Assembly (NCBI RefSeq): GCF_006715485.1
Contig: NZ_VFNH01000001.1
Span: 744,001 to 808,000 of the forward strand
From: Herbaspirillum sp. SJZ107
GTDB lineage: Bacteria; Pseudomonadota; Gammaproteobacteria; Burkholderiales; Burkholderiaceae_D
Direction of reading: 5' to 3'
DNA length: 64,000 nucleotides
Under the pieces are notes generated by a model, which was not told the origin of the DNA, ran no database searches, and saw only the letters and a program-made list of their open reading frames with translations. The position numbers and the translations under genes are program-made. This document shows, in pieces, positions 24,259 to 36,700 of this stretch; the stretch's first letter is position 1; each line of letters opens with the position of its first letter.

Positions 24259-24813
24259 ATGAAATCCATCGCCGTCTACTGCGGCGCCTCTCCCGGCGCC
24301 GATCCTGTCTATGCCGACGCCGCGCGCAGCCTGGCGCGGGTACTGGTCGAACACAATATCGCGCTGGTCTACGGCGGCGGCAAGGTCGGCCTGATGGGCG
24401 TGATCGCCGACGAAGTGCTGCGCCTCGGCGGCGAAGCCACCGGCGTCATTCCGAAGGCGCTGGTCGAGCGCGAAGTCGGCCACGCCGGGTTGACGCGCCT
24501 GTTCGTGGTCAAGGACATGCACGAGCGCAAGGCCATGATGTCGGATCTGGCCGACGGCTTCATCGCCATGCCAGGCGGGATGGGCACGCTGGAAGAACTG
24601 TTCGAAATGGTGACCTGGGCCCAGCTCGGCATCCACGCCAAGCCGATCGGCCTGCTGAACGTCGCCGGCTTCTATGACGGCCTGGCGACCTTCGTCGAGC
24701 ACATGGTGGGGCAGGGCTTCGTGCGCCCGGCCCACGCCGAGCTGCTGACGCTGGACGCCAGCCCGGATGCGCTGGTGCAGCGCCTGATGCAGCGCCCGGC
24801 GCCGGCCAACTGA
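24259..24813 (+). CDS. LOG family protein (cytokinin riboside 5'-monophosphate phosphoribohydrolase-like)
   Basis: A 184-residue Rossmann-fold protein. The LOG signatures are ERKAMM (about 89-94) and PGGMGTLEE (105-113), with an N-terminal IAVYCGASPG nucleotide-binding loop. The family hydrolyses nucleoside 5'-monophosphates (TIGR00730). Whether cytokinin is the true product in this bacterium is unknown. It starts 10 nt after the TetR gene and probably belongs to the same transcript. Confidence 0.88.
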   Translation: MKSIAVYCGASPGADPVYADAARSLARVLVEHNIALVYGGGKVGLMGVIADEVLRLGGEATGVIPKALVEREVGHAGLTRLFVVKDMHERKAMMSDLADGFIAMPGGMGTLEELFEMVTWAQLGIHAKPIGLLNVAGFYDGLATFVEHMVGQGFVRPAHAELLTLDASPDALVQRLMQRPAPAN

Positions 24814-24846
24814 GCCGGCAATTCAGCCGGTAATTCAGCCCGTAGT

Positions 24847-25961
<1,115 letters not shown>

Positions 25962-25965
<4 letters not shown>

Positions 25966-28664
25966 GCTACCAGTTTTGCGGGCGGGGGGCTTGGCCTGGG
26001 CAGGGCCTCCGGCTGGTCATGCAGCAGCGCGGCGATGCGCTGTGCCGGCACCGGCGGACTGAACAGGTAACCCTGCATTTCGTCGCACTCGTGGGCGCGC
26101 AGGAAGTCGCGCTGTTCCTCGGTCTCGACGCCTTCGGCGATCACCCGCAGGTCGAGGCGGTGGCCGAGCGAGATCACGGCCAGCGCGATCGCCTGGTCGT
26201 CCGGACTGTCGGCGAGGTCGCGTACGAAGGACTTGTCGATCTTCAGGGTGCTGATCGGGAAGGACTTCAGCGCCGACAGGCTCGAATAGCCGGTGCCGAA
26301 GTCGTCGATCGACAGCGACACGCCCATCGCCTTGAGTTCCTCCATGCGGCCGAGGGCGCCGTTCAGGTCGCGCATCAGCAGGCTCTCGGTGACTTCCAGT
26401 TCGAGCGCGCCGGGCGGCAGGCCGGATGCCTGCAGCGCTGCGGCGACGCGTCCGACCAGGTGCTTTTCCTCGAACTGGCGCGCCGAGACGTTGACCGACA
26501 CGGTGAGGGGTTCAAGCCCGGCCCGGCGCCACTGCTGGGCCTGGCTACAGGCGGTTCGCAGGACCCATTCGCCGATGGCGACGATCAGGCCCGACTCCTC
26601 GGCCAGGCCGATGAAGCGCGCCGGCGACACGAGGCCGTGCTCCGGATGGTGCCAGCGGATCAGCGCCTCGACCCCGAACAGGCGGCCGCTGCGCAGGTCG
26701 ATCTTGGGCTGGTACAGCAGGTGGAAGCCGTTGCCGTCCGGGGTCTCCTGGCCCGCGGCCTCGGCCGCCAGCGTGGCGTCGAGCGCCTGGCGCAGGCCTT
26801 CCATCAGCACCAGCTTTTCCTCGAGGCTGGCGTTCATTTCGCGCGTATAGAACTGGAAGTTGTGCTTGCCCAGGTCCTTGGCGCGGTACATCGCGGCATC
26901 GGCATTCATCATCAGGGTCTTCGGGTCGTCGCCGTCGCGCGGGTACATCACCACCCCCATGCTGCAGCCGACCTGCACCGCCTGGCCGTCGACCAGCACC
27001 GGCGCGCCGACCGCGTCGCGGATACTTTCCAGCAGCGGATTCAGGGCCTGCGCACTGTCGCTCACGTCCGGCAGCAGGATCACGAACTCGTCGCCGCCCA
27101 GGCGGCCCAGCGTGTCGCCGCCGCGCAGGCAGCCCTGCATGCGCGCCGCGATCGCCTGCAGCAGCGCATCGCCGGCGTTGTGGCCGAGGCCGTCGTTGAC
27201 CAGCTTGAAGCCGTCCAGGTCGACGAAGGCCAGTGCCAGGCAGCCGCCTTCCTCGCGCGCCTTGCGCATCGCCCCTTCCAGGCGGTCGCGGATCAGGGTG
27301 CGGTTGGGTAGGCCGGTCAGCTCGTCGTGGTGGGCCAGGTGGCGGATCCGGTCTTCGGTCAGCTTGCGCTCGGTGATGTCGCGCACCGTGGCCACCACGC
27401 CGTTCTCGACCTGCACCACCTGGCGCTGCAGCCAGCGGCCGGTGGCCGGCGGCGTCACCGCCTGCCATTCGCCCTCGGCCACGCCGCCGTGCACGGCCAC
27501 GCGCGCCAGCTCGTCGAAGATGCCGTTTTCCATATAGGACGGCATCATCACCGAGAGCGGGCAGCCGTGCATCGCATCCCTGGCGTAGCCCGTGAGCTCC
27601 TCGCCCGGGCGGTTGGTTTCCTCGACCGTGAAGTCGCTCACGGCGCCGCCCGCGCCGTAGACGCAGCGCAGCACGAAGATCGCGTCCAGGCTGGCCTCGG
27701 ATGCGGCCGCATAGGTCTCGTGGGCGCGCCGTTCGCGCCGGCGCGCCTTGGCCAGCTGCCACGACCAGGCGCTGACCAGGCCGGTCAGCGCCACCAGCAG
27801 CAGGCTGCCGGCCAGCGCCGCCGCCAGGTAGTTGGCGCGGCGCTGCTCGAATTCGGCCATCTGCTCGGCCCTGGACAGGCCGACCACCGCCGCCAGCGGG
27901 AAGCCGTGCAGGCGGCGCACGCCGAGCCAGCGCGCCACGCCGTCGGGCACCGTCACCTCGGCGCCGCTGGCATCTTTCTCCATGGCGTCGACGTCGATCG
28001 TCTGCCCCCAGGACAGGCGTTCGCCGACGCGCTGCGCGCGCGTGACGCCGTCGCTGCCGACCAGCGCCAGCAGGCCGTGCTCGCCCTCGCGCGAGCGTTC
28101 GTAGGCGCTGGTGAAATAGGCCGGGTCGACGTCGACGACGGCGATGCCGCCGAAGCCGCCGCCGGCAGCCTCGATGCGGCGCGTGAAACGCAGGTGCGGT
28201 TCTTCCGGCGTGCCCCCGGTGCGGCTGACGAAGGGCTGGGCGCCGCCGTCGCGGTGCACGGTGAACCAGGGCTCGTGCGCGACGTCGTGCAGCGGCCGGT
28301 CCGGATTACTGGCGACGATGCGGCCGTCGCGGTCGGCGATCGCCACCGCGAACACCAGGCCGGGCGGCAGCAGGCCCTGGCGGCGCAGGGCCGGCAGCGC
28401 CCCGGCGGGACCGTCCACCTGCACCGCGAACTTGATCACCTTCAGGGTCTGGTCGATCGCGTTCAGGTTGCGCGCCACCTGGGCTTCGTAGGTCTCGACC
28501 AGTTCGTGCAAGGCGTCGCGCGCGGTGTTGGCCGCAGTGCTGCGTTCGGCGTCGATGAAGTGGAAGGTCGAGATCCAGATCGCGGCCAGCGGCAACAGGG
28601 CGAACAGCGGCAGCACGAAATGGGTCTCGAGCAGGCGCCCGAACCAGGAACGGGCACGCATCAT
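25962..28664 (-). CDS. Membrane sensor with dCache, PAS, GGDEF and EAL domains
   Basis: A 900-residue protein. TM1 at about 14-33, a periplasmic Cache-like region at about 35-275 (FAVAIADRDGRIVASN...EPWFTVHRDGG), TM2 at about 279-302, a PAS domain at about 320-430, GGDEF at about 440-610 with intact GGDEF (523-527), and EAL at about 645-890 with EALIR (666-670) and DDFGTGYSS. Both catalytic motifs are canonical, so it may make and degrade c-di-GMP. The I-site position reads RGGD, an RxxD match. It begins ATGATG overlapping the stop of the binding-protein gene, which suggests that the periplasmic protein feeds a signal to it. Confidence 0.93.
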
Positions 28665-29110
28665 TGGACCACCAGGACGGTGCGTACGCTCGGATCGAGC
28701 GCGGTGCGGTCGATGTAGCCGATCGTATCCGGATTGTCGGCCACGCGGCGCCGCACCGCGGCGCTGTCGGCGGCTTCGGCCGGCGGCTGGCCACGCCCGG
28801 TGAACACCATCTTCGACCACCAGGCCTTGAGCAGAGCCGGGGTCTTGTTGGTGACGCGCAGGTAGAACTCGTCGCGCAGCGGGGCGCCGAGGCGCTGGTC
28901 GAGCGGCGCCGCTTCGGTGCCGTCCGGGAAGCGTGCGCTCTGGCCGAGGAAGATCGCCGCCACCTGGTCGGCGCGCAGCGCCGTCAGCGGACTCTTGGCG
29001 GACACGATCACCACCAGTTCGGCGGCCGCGGCGGACGCCGTCGGACCGAACAGCAGGGCCGACAGCAGGAACGCGGCGGCGGTGTGACGGAATAGCTTGA
29101 CGCGGCCCAT
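28661..29110 (-). CDS. PstS-like periplasmic phosphate-binding-type protein
   Basis: A 149-residue protein. Sec signal peptide to about residue 30 (LLSALLFGPTASAAAA). The mature part has LVVIVSAKSPLTALRADQVAAIFLGQSARFPDGTEAAPLDQ, DEFYLRVTNKTPALLKAWWSKMVFTGRGQPP and NPDTIGYIDRTALD. These match the short PBP-like/PstS-type proteins found in non-transport contexts. It is only about half the size of a true PstS, and no Pst permease genes are near. The ATG lies 1 nt after the porin stop. It is probably a periplasmic sensor partner for the GGDEF-EAL protein downstream. Confidence 0.85.
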   Translation of the reverse strand: MGRVKLFRHTAAAFLLSALLFGPTASAAAAELVVIVSAKSPLTALRADQVAAIFLGQSARFPDGTEAAPLDQRLGAPLRDEFYLRVTNKTPALLKAWWSKMVFTGRGQPPAEAADSAAVRRRVADNPDTIGYIDRTALDPSVRTVLVVQ

Positions 29111-29111
29111 G

Positions 29112-30380
29112 TCAGTACACGAAGTCGAGAGCGACGCTGGCGACATGCGTCGTGCGGCCGGACACGAAGCCGGGCGTCTGGTTGATCAGGGTGCCGCGCG
29201 AACCGCGGTGCGGCGTGACGCGGTCGTACTGCAGCTTGAGCGCCATGTTGGTGCCCAGGTCCCAGCGCACGCCGGCGCTGCTCGAGGTCTGCTCGGGGAT
29301 CGTGGCCAGTATCCCGTTGAGGATCTGGTTCAGGGCCGCGCCGCGGGCGGCCAGCGCCGGCGGCAAACCGGCCAGCGGCAGGCCGGGGTCATTCGTCGCG
29401 CTGGTGGCGTGCACGCGCGCCCAGGTGAGGTAGGGCGTGAAGCTGCCCTGGCGCCAGCCGGCGCTGGCATACACGCTGCGGGTCGCGCCCAGCAGCGAAT
29501 GGGTGATCGAGCGGCTGGCTTCGGCCATCGCGAACCAGCGGCCGGGATCGTAGTTGACGCCGAGGCTGGCGACGCTGTAGCGCTTGTGGTCGATCGCGTA
29601 GGCACGCGTGAGGGCGGCGCCGGCCGGGCCGAAGGCGTCGAAGGCGTCGAACAGCGCGATGCCGATGTCGGTCGTGGCTTCGGTGTCGATCACGCTGGCG
29701 CGCACGCTGAGCGCGCCCCAGTCGCTGGTATTGGCCAGGCCGGTAATGTGCCGGCCATAGGCGCGCCGCGGCTTGCCCAGGCCGACGTCGGCGTAACCGT
29801 AGAACACCTGCGACACGTTGCGCAGCGGCCCCAGGCTCCAGCGATAGTTGACGTCGGCGCCGTCGCCGCTCGTGAACGGCATCGAGCCGTAGGCTTCCAC
29901 CGGCGGGCGTACCCACGGATAGATGTAGCCGACCTTGCGGTATTCGGCCGCCAGGAACATCGGCAGCGCCATGCGGCCCACGCGCAGCGCCAGTTCCGGG
30001 GTCGCCTGGTATTTGATGTTGGCCCATTCCACGCGCGGGCGGTAGCTGTTGTCCAGGTCCTGTTCGCTGACTACCTGCAGCACCGCCGACCAGCGCTTGC
30101 TCAGCGCCAGGTCGAGCTGCAGGCCGAGGCGGGTGTCGACGTCCGCGCTCCAGCGCCGGGTGGCGCCGGCGCCGTGCTTCTTCAGCACCGACGACGTGAA
30201 GTCGGCGTGGCGTTCGCTGGCATGGACCAGGCCGACCGTGCCGAAGCCGGAGACAGACAAGGACGGGGAGACACTGGAGGCCGCGCCCGCGCCATCCTCG
30301 GCATGGGCGCCGCCGCCGGTCATCAGGCCGAGCGCGAGCCCGGTAAAGGTCAGGAAGTGACGACGGAACGGTTGCTGCAT
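29112..30380 (-). CDS. Outer-membrane porin-like beta-barrel protein
   Basis: A 422-residue protein with a signal peptide ending GGGAHA (about residue 27). The mature part is rich in alternating hydrophobic residues and ends in Tyr (ALDFVY), typical of a beta-barrel. Segments such as GFGTVGLVHASERHADF and RVEWANIKYQATPELALRVGRMALPMFLAAEYRKVGYIYPWVRPP resemble the OprO/phosphate-selective or DcaP-like porins. Start at 30380 is the best match to a signal peptide; an in-frame ATG lies at 30422. It heads the operon with the phosphate-binding-like protein. Confidence 0.8.
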   Translation of the reverse strand: MQQPFRRHFLTFTGLALGLMTGGGAHAEDGAGAASSVSPSLSVSGFGTVGLVHASERHADFTSSVLKKHGAGATRRWSADVDTRLGLQLDLALSKRWSAVLQVVSEQDLDNSYRPRVEWANIKYQATPELALRVGRMALPMFLAAEYRKVGYIYPWVRPPVEAYGSMPFTSGDGADVNYRWSLGPLRNVSQVFYGYADVGLGKPRRAYGRHITGLANTSDWGALSVRASVIDTEATTDIGIALFDAFDAFGPAGAALTRAYAIDHKRYSVASLGVNYDPGRWFAMAEASRSITHSLLGATRSVYASAGWRQGSFTPYLTWARVHATSATNDPGLPLAGLPPALAARGAALNQILNGILATIPEQTSSSAGVRWDLGTNMALKLQYDRVTPHRGSRGTLINQTPGFVSGRTTHVASVALDFVY

Positions 30381-30742
30381 GTGCTGGTTTCTACATAGGC
30401 CCTGCCTCTTCGCGGCCAGCATGATTCACGGATGGCCGGAACGGAGTGCGCATTGGCGGCCTGCTGGGACAAGGCAGGCCGGGCGCACGAGTGTGCGCGA
30501 CCGTTGACTGTAAACGTAGCCTCCTGGAAAGTCGATGGATTTCCGCTGACTCTTATGCAATTTGTAAAATATTGTTGCGTATAGGTAACTATGTGGGCGG
30601 GGGCGGCGGTGGCCCTGTGCGGCAATGGCGATCGTCGTGTCGGGATGGGGCCGCAGCGGATGAGCGCCACGAAAATGCCCTGCGGCGCCGATTGAAGGTA
30701 TCATTGCGAAAGCATTCAATCACGTCAGGTCAACCACCAACC
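30381..30742. other. 362-nt intergenic region between porin operon and czcI
   Basis: Divergent promoter region. It is GC-rich except for an AT-rich patch at about 30552-30592 (GCAATTTGTAAAATATTG) that probably contains promoter elements for one or both directions. No gene or clear -35/-10 pair is seen. The earlier in-frame ATGs give no plausible extra protein. Confidence 0.4.
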
Positions 30743-31120
30743 ATGCCGATGCGCCGCTGGGTCCTCATTCTCCTGCTGCTGGTCTATCCATTCCAGGTCG
30801 CCCTGGCGATGGCGGACAAGTGCTGCGTGACGACTGCGGCCGGCGTGACCCACCACGTGGCGCCGACGGTGACGATGCAGGACGACGGCAGGGCTGCCGC
30901 GCCCGAACCGGTGTTCCTGGCCGATGACGACGGCCCCTCGATGGCCGATCCGCATTGTCCGGCCTGCATGTTCGGCCACATCCTGACGCTGCCGTCCGAG
31001 GCCGGCGTCATCCCGGCCCGGCCGCATCATGGGCCGGCCGTCGCAGTCGTTCCGTCCTTGCGCGACTCGCTGCCCGCAGCGCGTCCCGAACGTCCCAAAT
31101 GGCCTGCCGCCGCTGAGTAG
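30743..31120 (+). CDS. czcI: CzcI-family metal-efflux accessory protein
   Basis: A 125-residue secreted protein. Signal peptide MRRWVLILLLLVYPFQVALA. The mature part has CC (residues 27-28), paired His residues (THHVAP) and a DPHCPACMFGH motif (Cys/His-rich), consistent with metal binding in the periplasm. CzcI proteins precede czcC in Cupriavidus and modulate efflux induction. The position here, 84 nt before czcC, fits. The start could be 30743 or 30749; the ribosome-binding site is weak. Confidence 0.75.
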   Translation: MPMRRWVLILLLLVYPFQVALAMADKCCVTTAAGVTHHVAPTVTMQDDGRAAAPEPVFLADDDGPSMADPHCPACMFGHILTLPSEAGVIPARPHHGPAVAVVPSLRDSLPAARPERPKWPAAAE

Positions 31121-31203
31121 CGCGCAGGTTTTCCCTTTTTCCGCGAGCCGCGAGGCCCGCGCCCGCCTGCGCGCCTGAACGTCATCGTTATCAGGAGCAG
31201 ACC

Positions 31204-32475
31204 ATGGACCCACGATCCATGCGGCCGGCGCGCATGCCTGCCGCATTTCTTTTCGCATTTCTTGTTGCAGGCGGCGTCGCCGCACAGCCTGCACCCACTG
31301 TAGCCGTTGCTGCGCCGCTGACCCTGGCGGATGCGATCCGGCGCGCCCTCGAGCAGCCTGCCGTGCGCGCCGCCGCCCATGAGGTGGCGGCCAGCGACGC
31401 TGCCGCCGGCCAGGCCGGCAACTACCCGAACCCGGCACTTTCCTGGCTGCGCGAAGGCCAGCAGGCCGGCACCCGCAGCACCACCGTGCAGATCAGCCAG
31501 CCGATCGAGCTGGGCGGCAAGCGCCAGGCCCGCATCGCGCTGGCGCGCAGCGAGGCCGACCTCGCGCGGGGCGAACTGGCGCTGCGCCGGCGCGCCATCC
31601 GCGCCGACGTCATCGCCGCCTGGTACACGGTGCTGGTGGCGCAGGACAGCCATGCGCTGGCCCGGGAGCTGGCCGGACTGGCGCAGCGCAGCGTCGACGT
31701 GGCCGCCAGGCGGGTCGCGACCGGCAAGGTGTCGCCGATCGACGAGACCCGGGCCCGCCTCGGCGCGGTCGATGCCGCCACCGAGCTGACCCGCACCCGC
31801 GCCGAACTGGACGTCGCCCGCGCCCGGCTGGGCGCACTGGTCGGCGCCGCGCCCCCGTCCATCGCACTGGACGGCGCCGCCGATGCGCTGCCCGAACCGC
31901 CGCCGCGGCCGGCTCTGCAGGCACGCGTGGCCGGCAGCGGCGCCGTGGCGCGCGCCCGCAGCCGGCTGGCGGCGCAGGAAGCGCAGGCCGGGGTCGAGCG
32001 CGCGGCCCGCATCCCCGACCTGACTATCACGCTGGGCAGCCAACGCGAGGATGCGCCCGAACTGCGCACGCCCGGACGCAGGCAGGCCGTGTTCGGCATA
32101 TCGGTGCCGCTGCCGCTGTTCGACCGCAACGAAGGCCGCCTGGCCGCGGCGCTGCGCCGCACCGACAAGGCGCGCGACGAGCTGGCCGCCGCCGAGCGCG
32201 CGGCCGGCGCCGACCTCGACGCCGCCTGGACCCGCTACGCCGCCGCCCGCGAAGAAGCCACGCTGCTGCAGCGCGACGCCATCCCGCACGCCTACAGCGC
32301 CTGGACACTGACCCTGCGCGGCTTTGAAGCCGGCAAGTTCGGCTTTCTCGACGTCCTCGACGCCCAGCGCACCTGGTTTCAGGCGCGCGTGCGCCGCGCC
32401 GGCGCGCTGCTGGCGGCCTGGCGCGCCTATGCCGACATCGAGCGCCTGGCCGGCGCCGACGCCCCATCCGAATGA
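31204..32475 (+). CDS. czcC: CzcC-type outer-membrane efflux protein (TolC family)
   Basis: A 423-residue protein. Signal peptide ends VAGGVAA (about residue 26). Two OEP repeats follow: LADAIRRALEQPAVRAAAHEVAASDAAAGQAGNYPNPALSW and PLFDRNEGRLAAALRRTDKARDELAAAERAAGADLDAAW. The protein forms the outer-membrane duct of the CzcCBA tripartite pump. AGGAG lies just before the ATG. Its last codons overlap the start of czcB (ATGA). Confidence 0.92.
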   Translation: MDPRSMRPARMPAAFLFAFLVAGGVAAQPAPTVAVAAPLTLADAIRRALEQPAVRAAAHEVAASDAAAGQAGNYPNPALSWLREGQQAGTRSTTVQISQPIELGGKRQARIALARSEADLARGELALRRRAIRADVIAAWYTVLVAQDSHALARELAGLAQRSVDVAARRVATGKVSPIDETRARLGAVDAATELTRTRAELDVARARLGALVGAAPPSIALDGAADALPEPPPRPALQARVAGSGAVARARSRLAAQEAQAGVERAARIPDLTITLGSQREDAPELRTPGRRQAVFGISVPLPLFDRNEGRLAAALRRTDKARDELAAAERAAGADLDAAWTRYAAAREEATLLQRDAIPHAYSAWTLTLRGFEAGKFGFLDVLDAQRTWFQARVRRAGALLAAWRAYADIERLAGADAPSE

Positions 32476-33704
32476 GAACGAACATGACAAGTAAACAGAA
32501 ATGGACGATCGCGCTGATGTGCGCGGTCGCCGCCGTGCTGGCCGCCCTGATGCTGTGGCGCCAGCCCGCAGTACCCGCCGGCGCCGGCCACGACGCCCAC
32601 CAGGATTCCCACGGCCACGACGACCGCCACCCGGCGGAGGGCGGCCCGCCGGCCGCCGCCGGCGACAACGTGGTCGCGATGAGCGACGCCCAGGTCAAGG
32701 CCAACGGCATCGCCATCGACAGCGCGCGCCCGGCGCTGATCGGCGAACGCCTGCACCTGCCGGCCCGCATCGCGGCGAATGGCGAGCGTACCGTGGCGCT
32801 GGCGGCGCCGGCCCAGGGCATCGTGCAATCGGTGGCGGTATCGGTCGGCAGCGCGGTGCGCAAGGGCCAGGCGCTGGCCGTGATCCGCAGCCCGGCGGTG
32901 GCGCAGTGGCGCGCCGAACTCGCCGCCGCGCGCCAGCGCCAGGCCTTGGCACGCACGACCTACGAGCGCGAGAAAAGCCTGTGGGAACAGCGCATCTCGG
33001 CGCGCCAGGACCTCGACGCCGCCGACGCCGCGCTGAAGGAAGCCGGGATCGCCGTGCAGGCGGCGCGCCAGCGGCTCGATGCGCTCGCCATCGGCGGCGG
33101 CGGCGGCCTCAGTGTCGGCATATCGAGTGCGCTGACGGTGCGCGCACCGCTGGACGGCGTGGTGGTCGACAAGCCGGCGGTGGCCGGCCAGGCGGTCGAC
33201 GACAGCAAGCCGCTGTTGACGATTGCCGATTTGTCGCAGGTGTGGGTCGAAGCGGCGGTTCCGGCGGGCAGCCTGGGCCAGGTCGGCACCGGCATGGCGG
33301 CCCAGGTCAGCATCGGCGCCCGGCCGCAGCCGATCGAGGGCAAGGTCGACCTGGTCGGGCCGGTTCTGGGCGAAGCCTCGCGCATGGCCACGGCGCGCAT
33401 CGTGCTGGCGAACCCCCGGGGTGCGCTGCGGCCCGGCATGCTGGCCAGCGTCGACCTGCTGGGGCCGGCCTCGACCGTGGCGGTGACGGTGGCCAGCGAT
33501 GCCATCCAGACCGTCCACGAGCGTCCGGTGGTGTTCGTGCGCAGCGCGGGCGGTTTCCGCGCCCAGGCCGTCACCCTGGGGCGCATGGACGGCAAGCGCA
33601 CCGAGATCGTCAGCGGCCTGGCGGCCGGCACGCCGTATGCCACCGCCGGCAGCTTCCTGCTCAAGGCCGATCTCGGCAAGGGCGAAGCCGAACACGAGGA
33701 TTGA
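32472..33704 (+). CDS. czcB: CzcB-type periplasmic adaptor (membrane fusion protein)
   Basis: A 410-residue protein with an N-terminal membrane anchor (about 13-33). It is followed by a His/Asp-rich segment, GAGHDAHQDSHGHDDRH (37-55), that could bind Zn/Co/Cd. Then comes the lipoyl/barrel-sandwich region (ALAAPAQGIVQSVAVSVGSAVRKGQALAVI) with the helical hairpin, and the matching half (LDGVVVDKPAVAGQAVDDSKPLLTIADLSQVWVEAAV). It links CzcA to CzcC and delivers metal. Start at 32472 overlaps czcC by ATGA; ATG 32484 is an alternative. Confidence 0.92.
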   Translation: MRTNMTSKQKWTIALMCAVAAVLAALMLWRQPAVPAGAGHDAHQDSHGHDDRHPAEGGPPAAAGDNVVAMSDAQVKANGIAIDSARPALIGERLHLPARIAANGERTVALAAPAQGIVQSVAVSVGSAVRKGQALAVIRSPAVAQWRAELAAARQRQALARTTYEREKSLWEQRISARQDLDAADAALKEAGIAVQAARQRLDALAIGGGGGLSVGISSALTVRAPLDGVVVDKPAVAGQAVDDSKPLLTIADLSQVWVEAAVPAGSLGQVGTGMAAQVSIGARPQPIEGKVDLVGPVLGEASRMATARIVLANPRGALRPGMLASVDLLGPASTVAVTVASDAIQTVHERPVVFVRSAGGFRAQAVTLGRMDGKRTEIVSGLAAGTPYATAGSFLLKADLGKGEAEHED

Positions 33705-33714
33705 GCGAGCGACC

Positions 33715-36700
33715 ATGTTCCAGAAACTCATCGAATTTGCCATCGCCCGGCGCTGGCTGGTGCTGTTCGCCGTCGCCTGCCTGGGCGGCCTCGGCGTCTA
33801 CAGCTACGGACGCCTGCCGATCGACGCCGTGCCCGACATCACCAACGTGCAGGTGCAGATCAACACCGCCGCCCCCGGCTACTCGCCGCTCGAAGCCGAG
33901 CAGCGCATCACCTTCCCGATCGAGAGCGTGATGAATGGCCTGCCGCGGCTGGAGAGCACGCGCTCGCTGTCGAAGTACGGGCTGTCCCAGGTGACCGTGG
34001 TGTTCAAGGACGGCACCGACATCTATTTCGCGCGCCAGCTGGTGAACGAGCGACTGCAGGAAGCGCGCGCGGGCCTGCCGGAGGGCGTCGAACCCGGGCT
34101 GGGACCGACCGCCACCGGCCTGGGCGAGATCTTCTACTGGACCGTGGAAGCGAAGGAGGGCGCGCGCAAGCCGGACGGCAAGCCGTACACGCCGGCCGAC
34201 CTGCGCGAGATCCAGGACTGGATCGTCGCGCCCCAGCTGCGCGGCGTGCCCGGCGTGACCGAGGTGAACACCATCGGCGGCCACCTCAAGGAATACCAGG
34301 TGGCGCCCGACATGGACAAGCTGGCGGCGCACGGCCTGTCGCTGGGCGCGCTGCACGACGCCCTCGAGCGCAACAACACCAACGCCGGCGCCGGCTACAT
34401 CGAGCGCGGCGGCGAACAGTTCGTGGTGCGCGCGCCGGGCCAGGTGCAGTCGCTCGACCAGATCCGCGACATCGTGCTGGCGCTGGCCGACGGCATGCCG
34501 CTGCGGGTGCGCGACGTCGCCGCGGTCGAGCCGGGACGCGCGCTGCGTACCGGGGCCGCCACCGAGAACGGGCGCGAAGTGGTGCTGGGCGCGGTGTTCA
34601 TGCTGATCGGCGAGAACAGCCGCGCCGTGGCCGAAAGCGCGCGTGTCAAACTGGCGCAGGTGAACCGCTCGCTGCCGGCCGGGGTGCAGGCGCTGCCGGT
34701 GTACGACCGCTCGGTGCTGGTCAACAAGGCCATCGCCACCGTGCGCGGCAACCTGCTGGAAGGGGCGGTGCTGGTGATCGCCATCCTGTTCCTTTTTCTG
34801 GGCAACCTGCGCGCGGCGCTGGTGACGGCGCTGGTGATCCCGCTGTCGATGCTGATGGTGTTCACGGGCATGGTGCAGGCCGGGGTCAGCGCCAACCTGA
34901 TGAGCCTGGGCGCGCTCGACTTCGGCATCATCGTCGACGGCGCCGTGGTGATCGTCGAGAACTGTATCCGGCGCCTGGGCGCGGCCCAGGCCCGGCATGG
35001 GCGCCTGCTGACGCAGCAAGAACGCTTCGCGGAAGTCGCCGCGGCGGCTGCAGAGGCGCGCCGCCCGCTGCTGTTCGGCCAGCTGATCATCATTACCGTC
35101 TACCTGCCGATCTTCGCCCTGTCCGGGGTCGAGGGGCGGATGTTCCACCCGATGGCGATCACGGTGGTGATGGCGCTGGCGGCGGCGATGCTGCTGTCGG
35201 TGACCTTCGTGCCGGCGGCGGTGGCGCTGTGCGTGTCCGGGAAAGTGGCCGAGCACGAGAACCGGCTGGTGCACGGCGCGCGCCGCCTCTACCTGCCGCT
35301 GCTGGACCGGGTGCTGGGCAACCGCCCGGTGGCGCTGGTTTTCGCCGTGCTGGCCGTGCTGCTGTCCGGGATGCTGGCGACGCGCCTGGGCACCGAGTTC
35401 GCCCCCAACCTGGACGAGGGCGATCTCGCCGTGCTGACCATGCGCATTCCGGGCACCGGCCTGCAGCAGTCGGTGGCGATGCAGCAGCACCTGGAAAGCG
35501 CGCTGCTGCAGCAGTTCCCGGAAATCGAGCGCATGTTCGCGCGCATCGGCACTGCCGAGGTGGCGACCGACCCGATGCCGCCGAACGCCGCCGACAGCTA
35601 CATCATCCTGCGTCCCGAGCGCGACTGGCCGGCGCCGCGCAAGACCCATGCCGAGCTGGTCGCCGCCATCACGGAAGCGGCGGGGCGCATCCCGGGCAAC
35701 AACTACGAGTTCTCGCAGCCGATCCAGCTGCGCTTCAACGAACTGATTTCCGGCGTGCGCAGCGATGTCGCCGTCAAGGTGTTCGGCGACGATCCGGCGG
35801 CGATGGCGGCCACCGTGCAGCAGGTGGCGCGGGTATTGAAAGGCGTGCCGGGCGCTGCCGAGGTCAAGGTCGAGCAGGTCGAAGGCTTGCCGGCGCTGAC
35901 GCTCAGGGTAGACCGCGCCAGGGCCGCGCGCTACGGCCTGAACGTGGCCGACGTCCAGGAGACTTTCGGTGCGCTGGTCGGCGGCCGCGATGCCGGCACC
36001 GTGTTCGAGGGCGACCGCCGCTTCGCGCTCACGATCCGGCTCGGCGAAGGGCAGCGCAACGACATCGACGTCCTGCGCCGCATGCCGGTCGCGCTGCCGG
36101 CGGTGGAGGGGCGTCCCGCCGCCAGCATCCCGCTGTCCGAGATTGCCACCCTGGATTTCGTGCCGGAGGCAAACCAGATCAGCCGCGAAAACGGCAAGCG
36201 CCGCATCGTCGTCAGCGCCAACGTGCGCGGGCGCGACCTCGGTTCCTTCGTCGGCGAGGTGCAGGCGCGGCTGGCGCAGGTGAAGCTGCCGCCGGGCACC
36301 TGGCTGGGCCTGGGCGGCCAGTTCGAGAACCTGCAGGCCGCCAGCCGGCGCCTGGCACTGGTGATCCCGGCGGCACTGGCGCTGGTGTTCGCGCTGCTGT
36401 ATTTGATGTTCAACAGCGTCAAGGACGGCCTGCTGGTCTTCAGCGGCATCCCGTTCGCGATGAGCGGCGGCGTGCTGGCGCTGTGGCTGCGCGGCCTGCC
36501 GCTGTCGATCTCGGCGGCGATCGGCTTCATCGCGCTGTCCGGGGTGGCGGTGCTGAACGGCCTGGTGATGATCTCGTTCGTGCGCACGCTGCGCGAGCAG
36601 GGCATGGGACCGGAACAGGCGATGCGCGAAGGGGCGCAGGTGCGGCTGCGGGCGGTGCTGATGACGGCGCTGGTGGCCTCGCTCGGCTTCCTGCCGATGG

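Noticed and set aside
33661..35649. A long minus-strand frame over czcA
   Set aside because: Antisense to a well-supported RND pump gene; the His/Gln/Arg-rich translation is a composition artefact.
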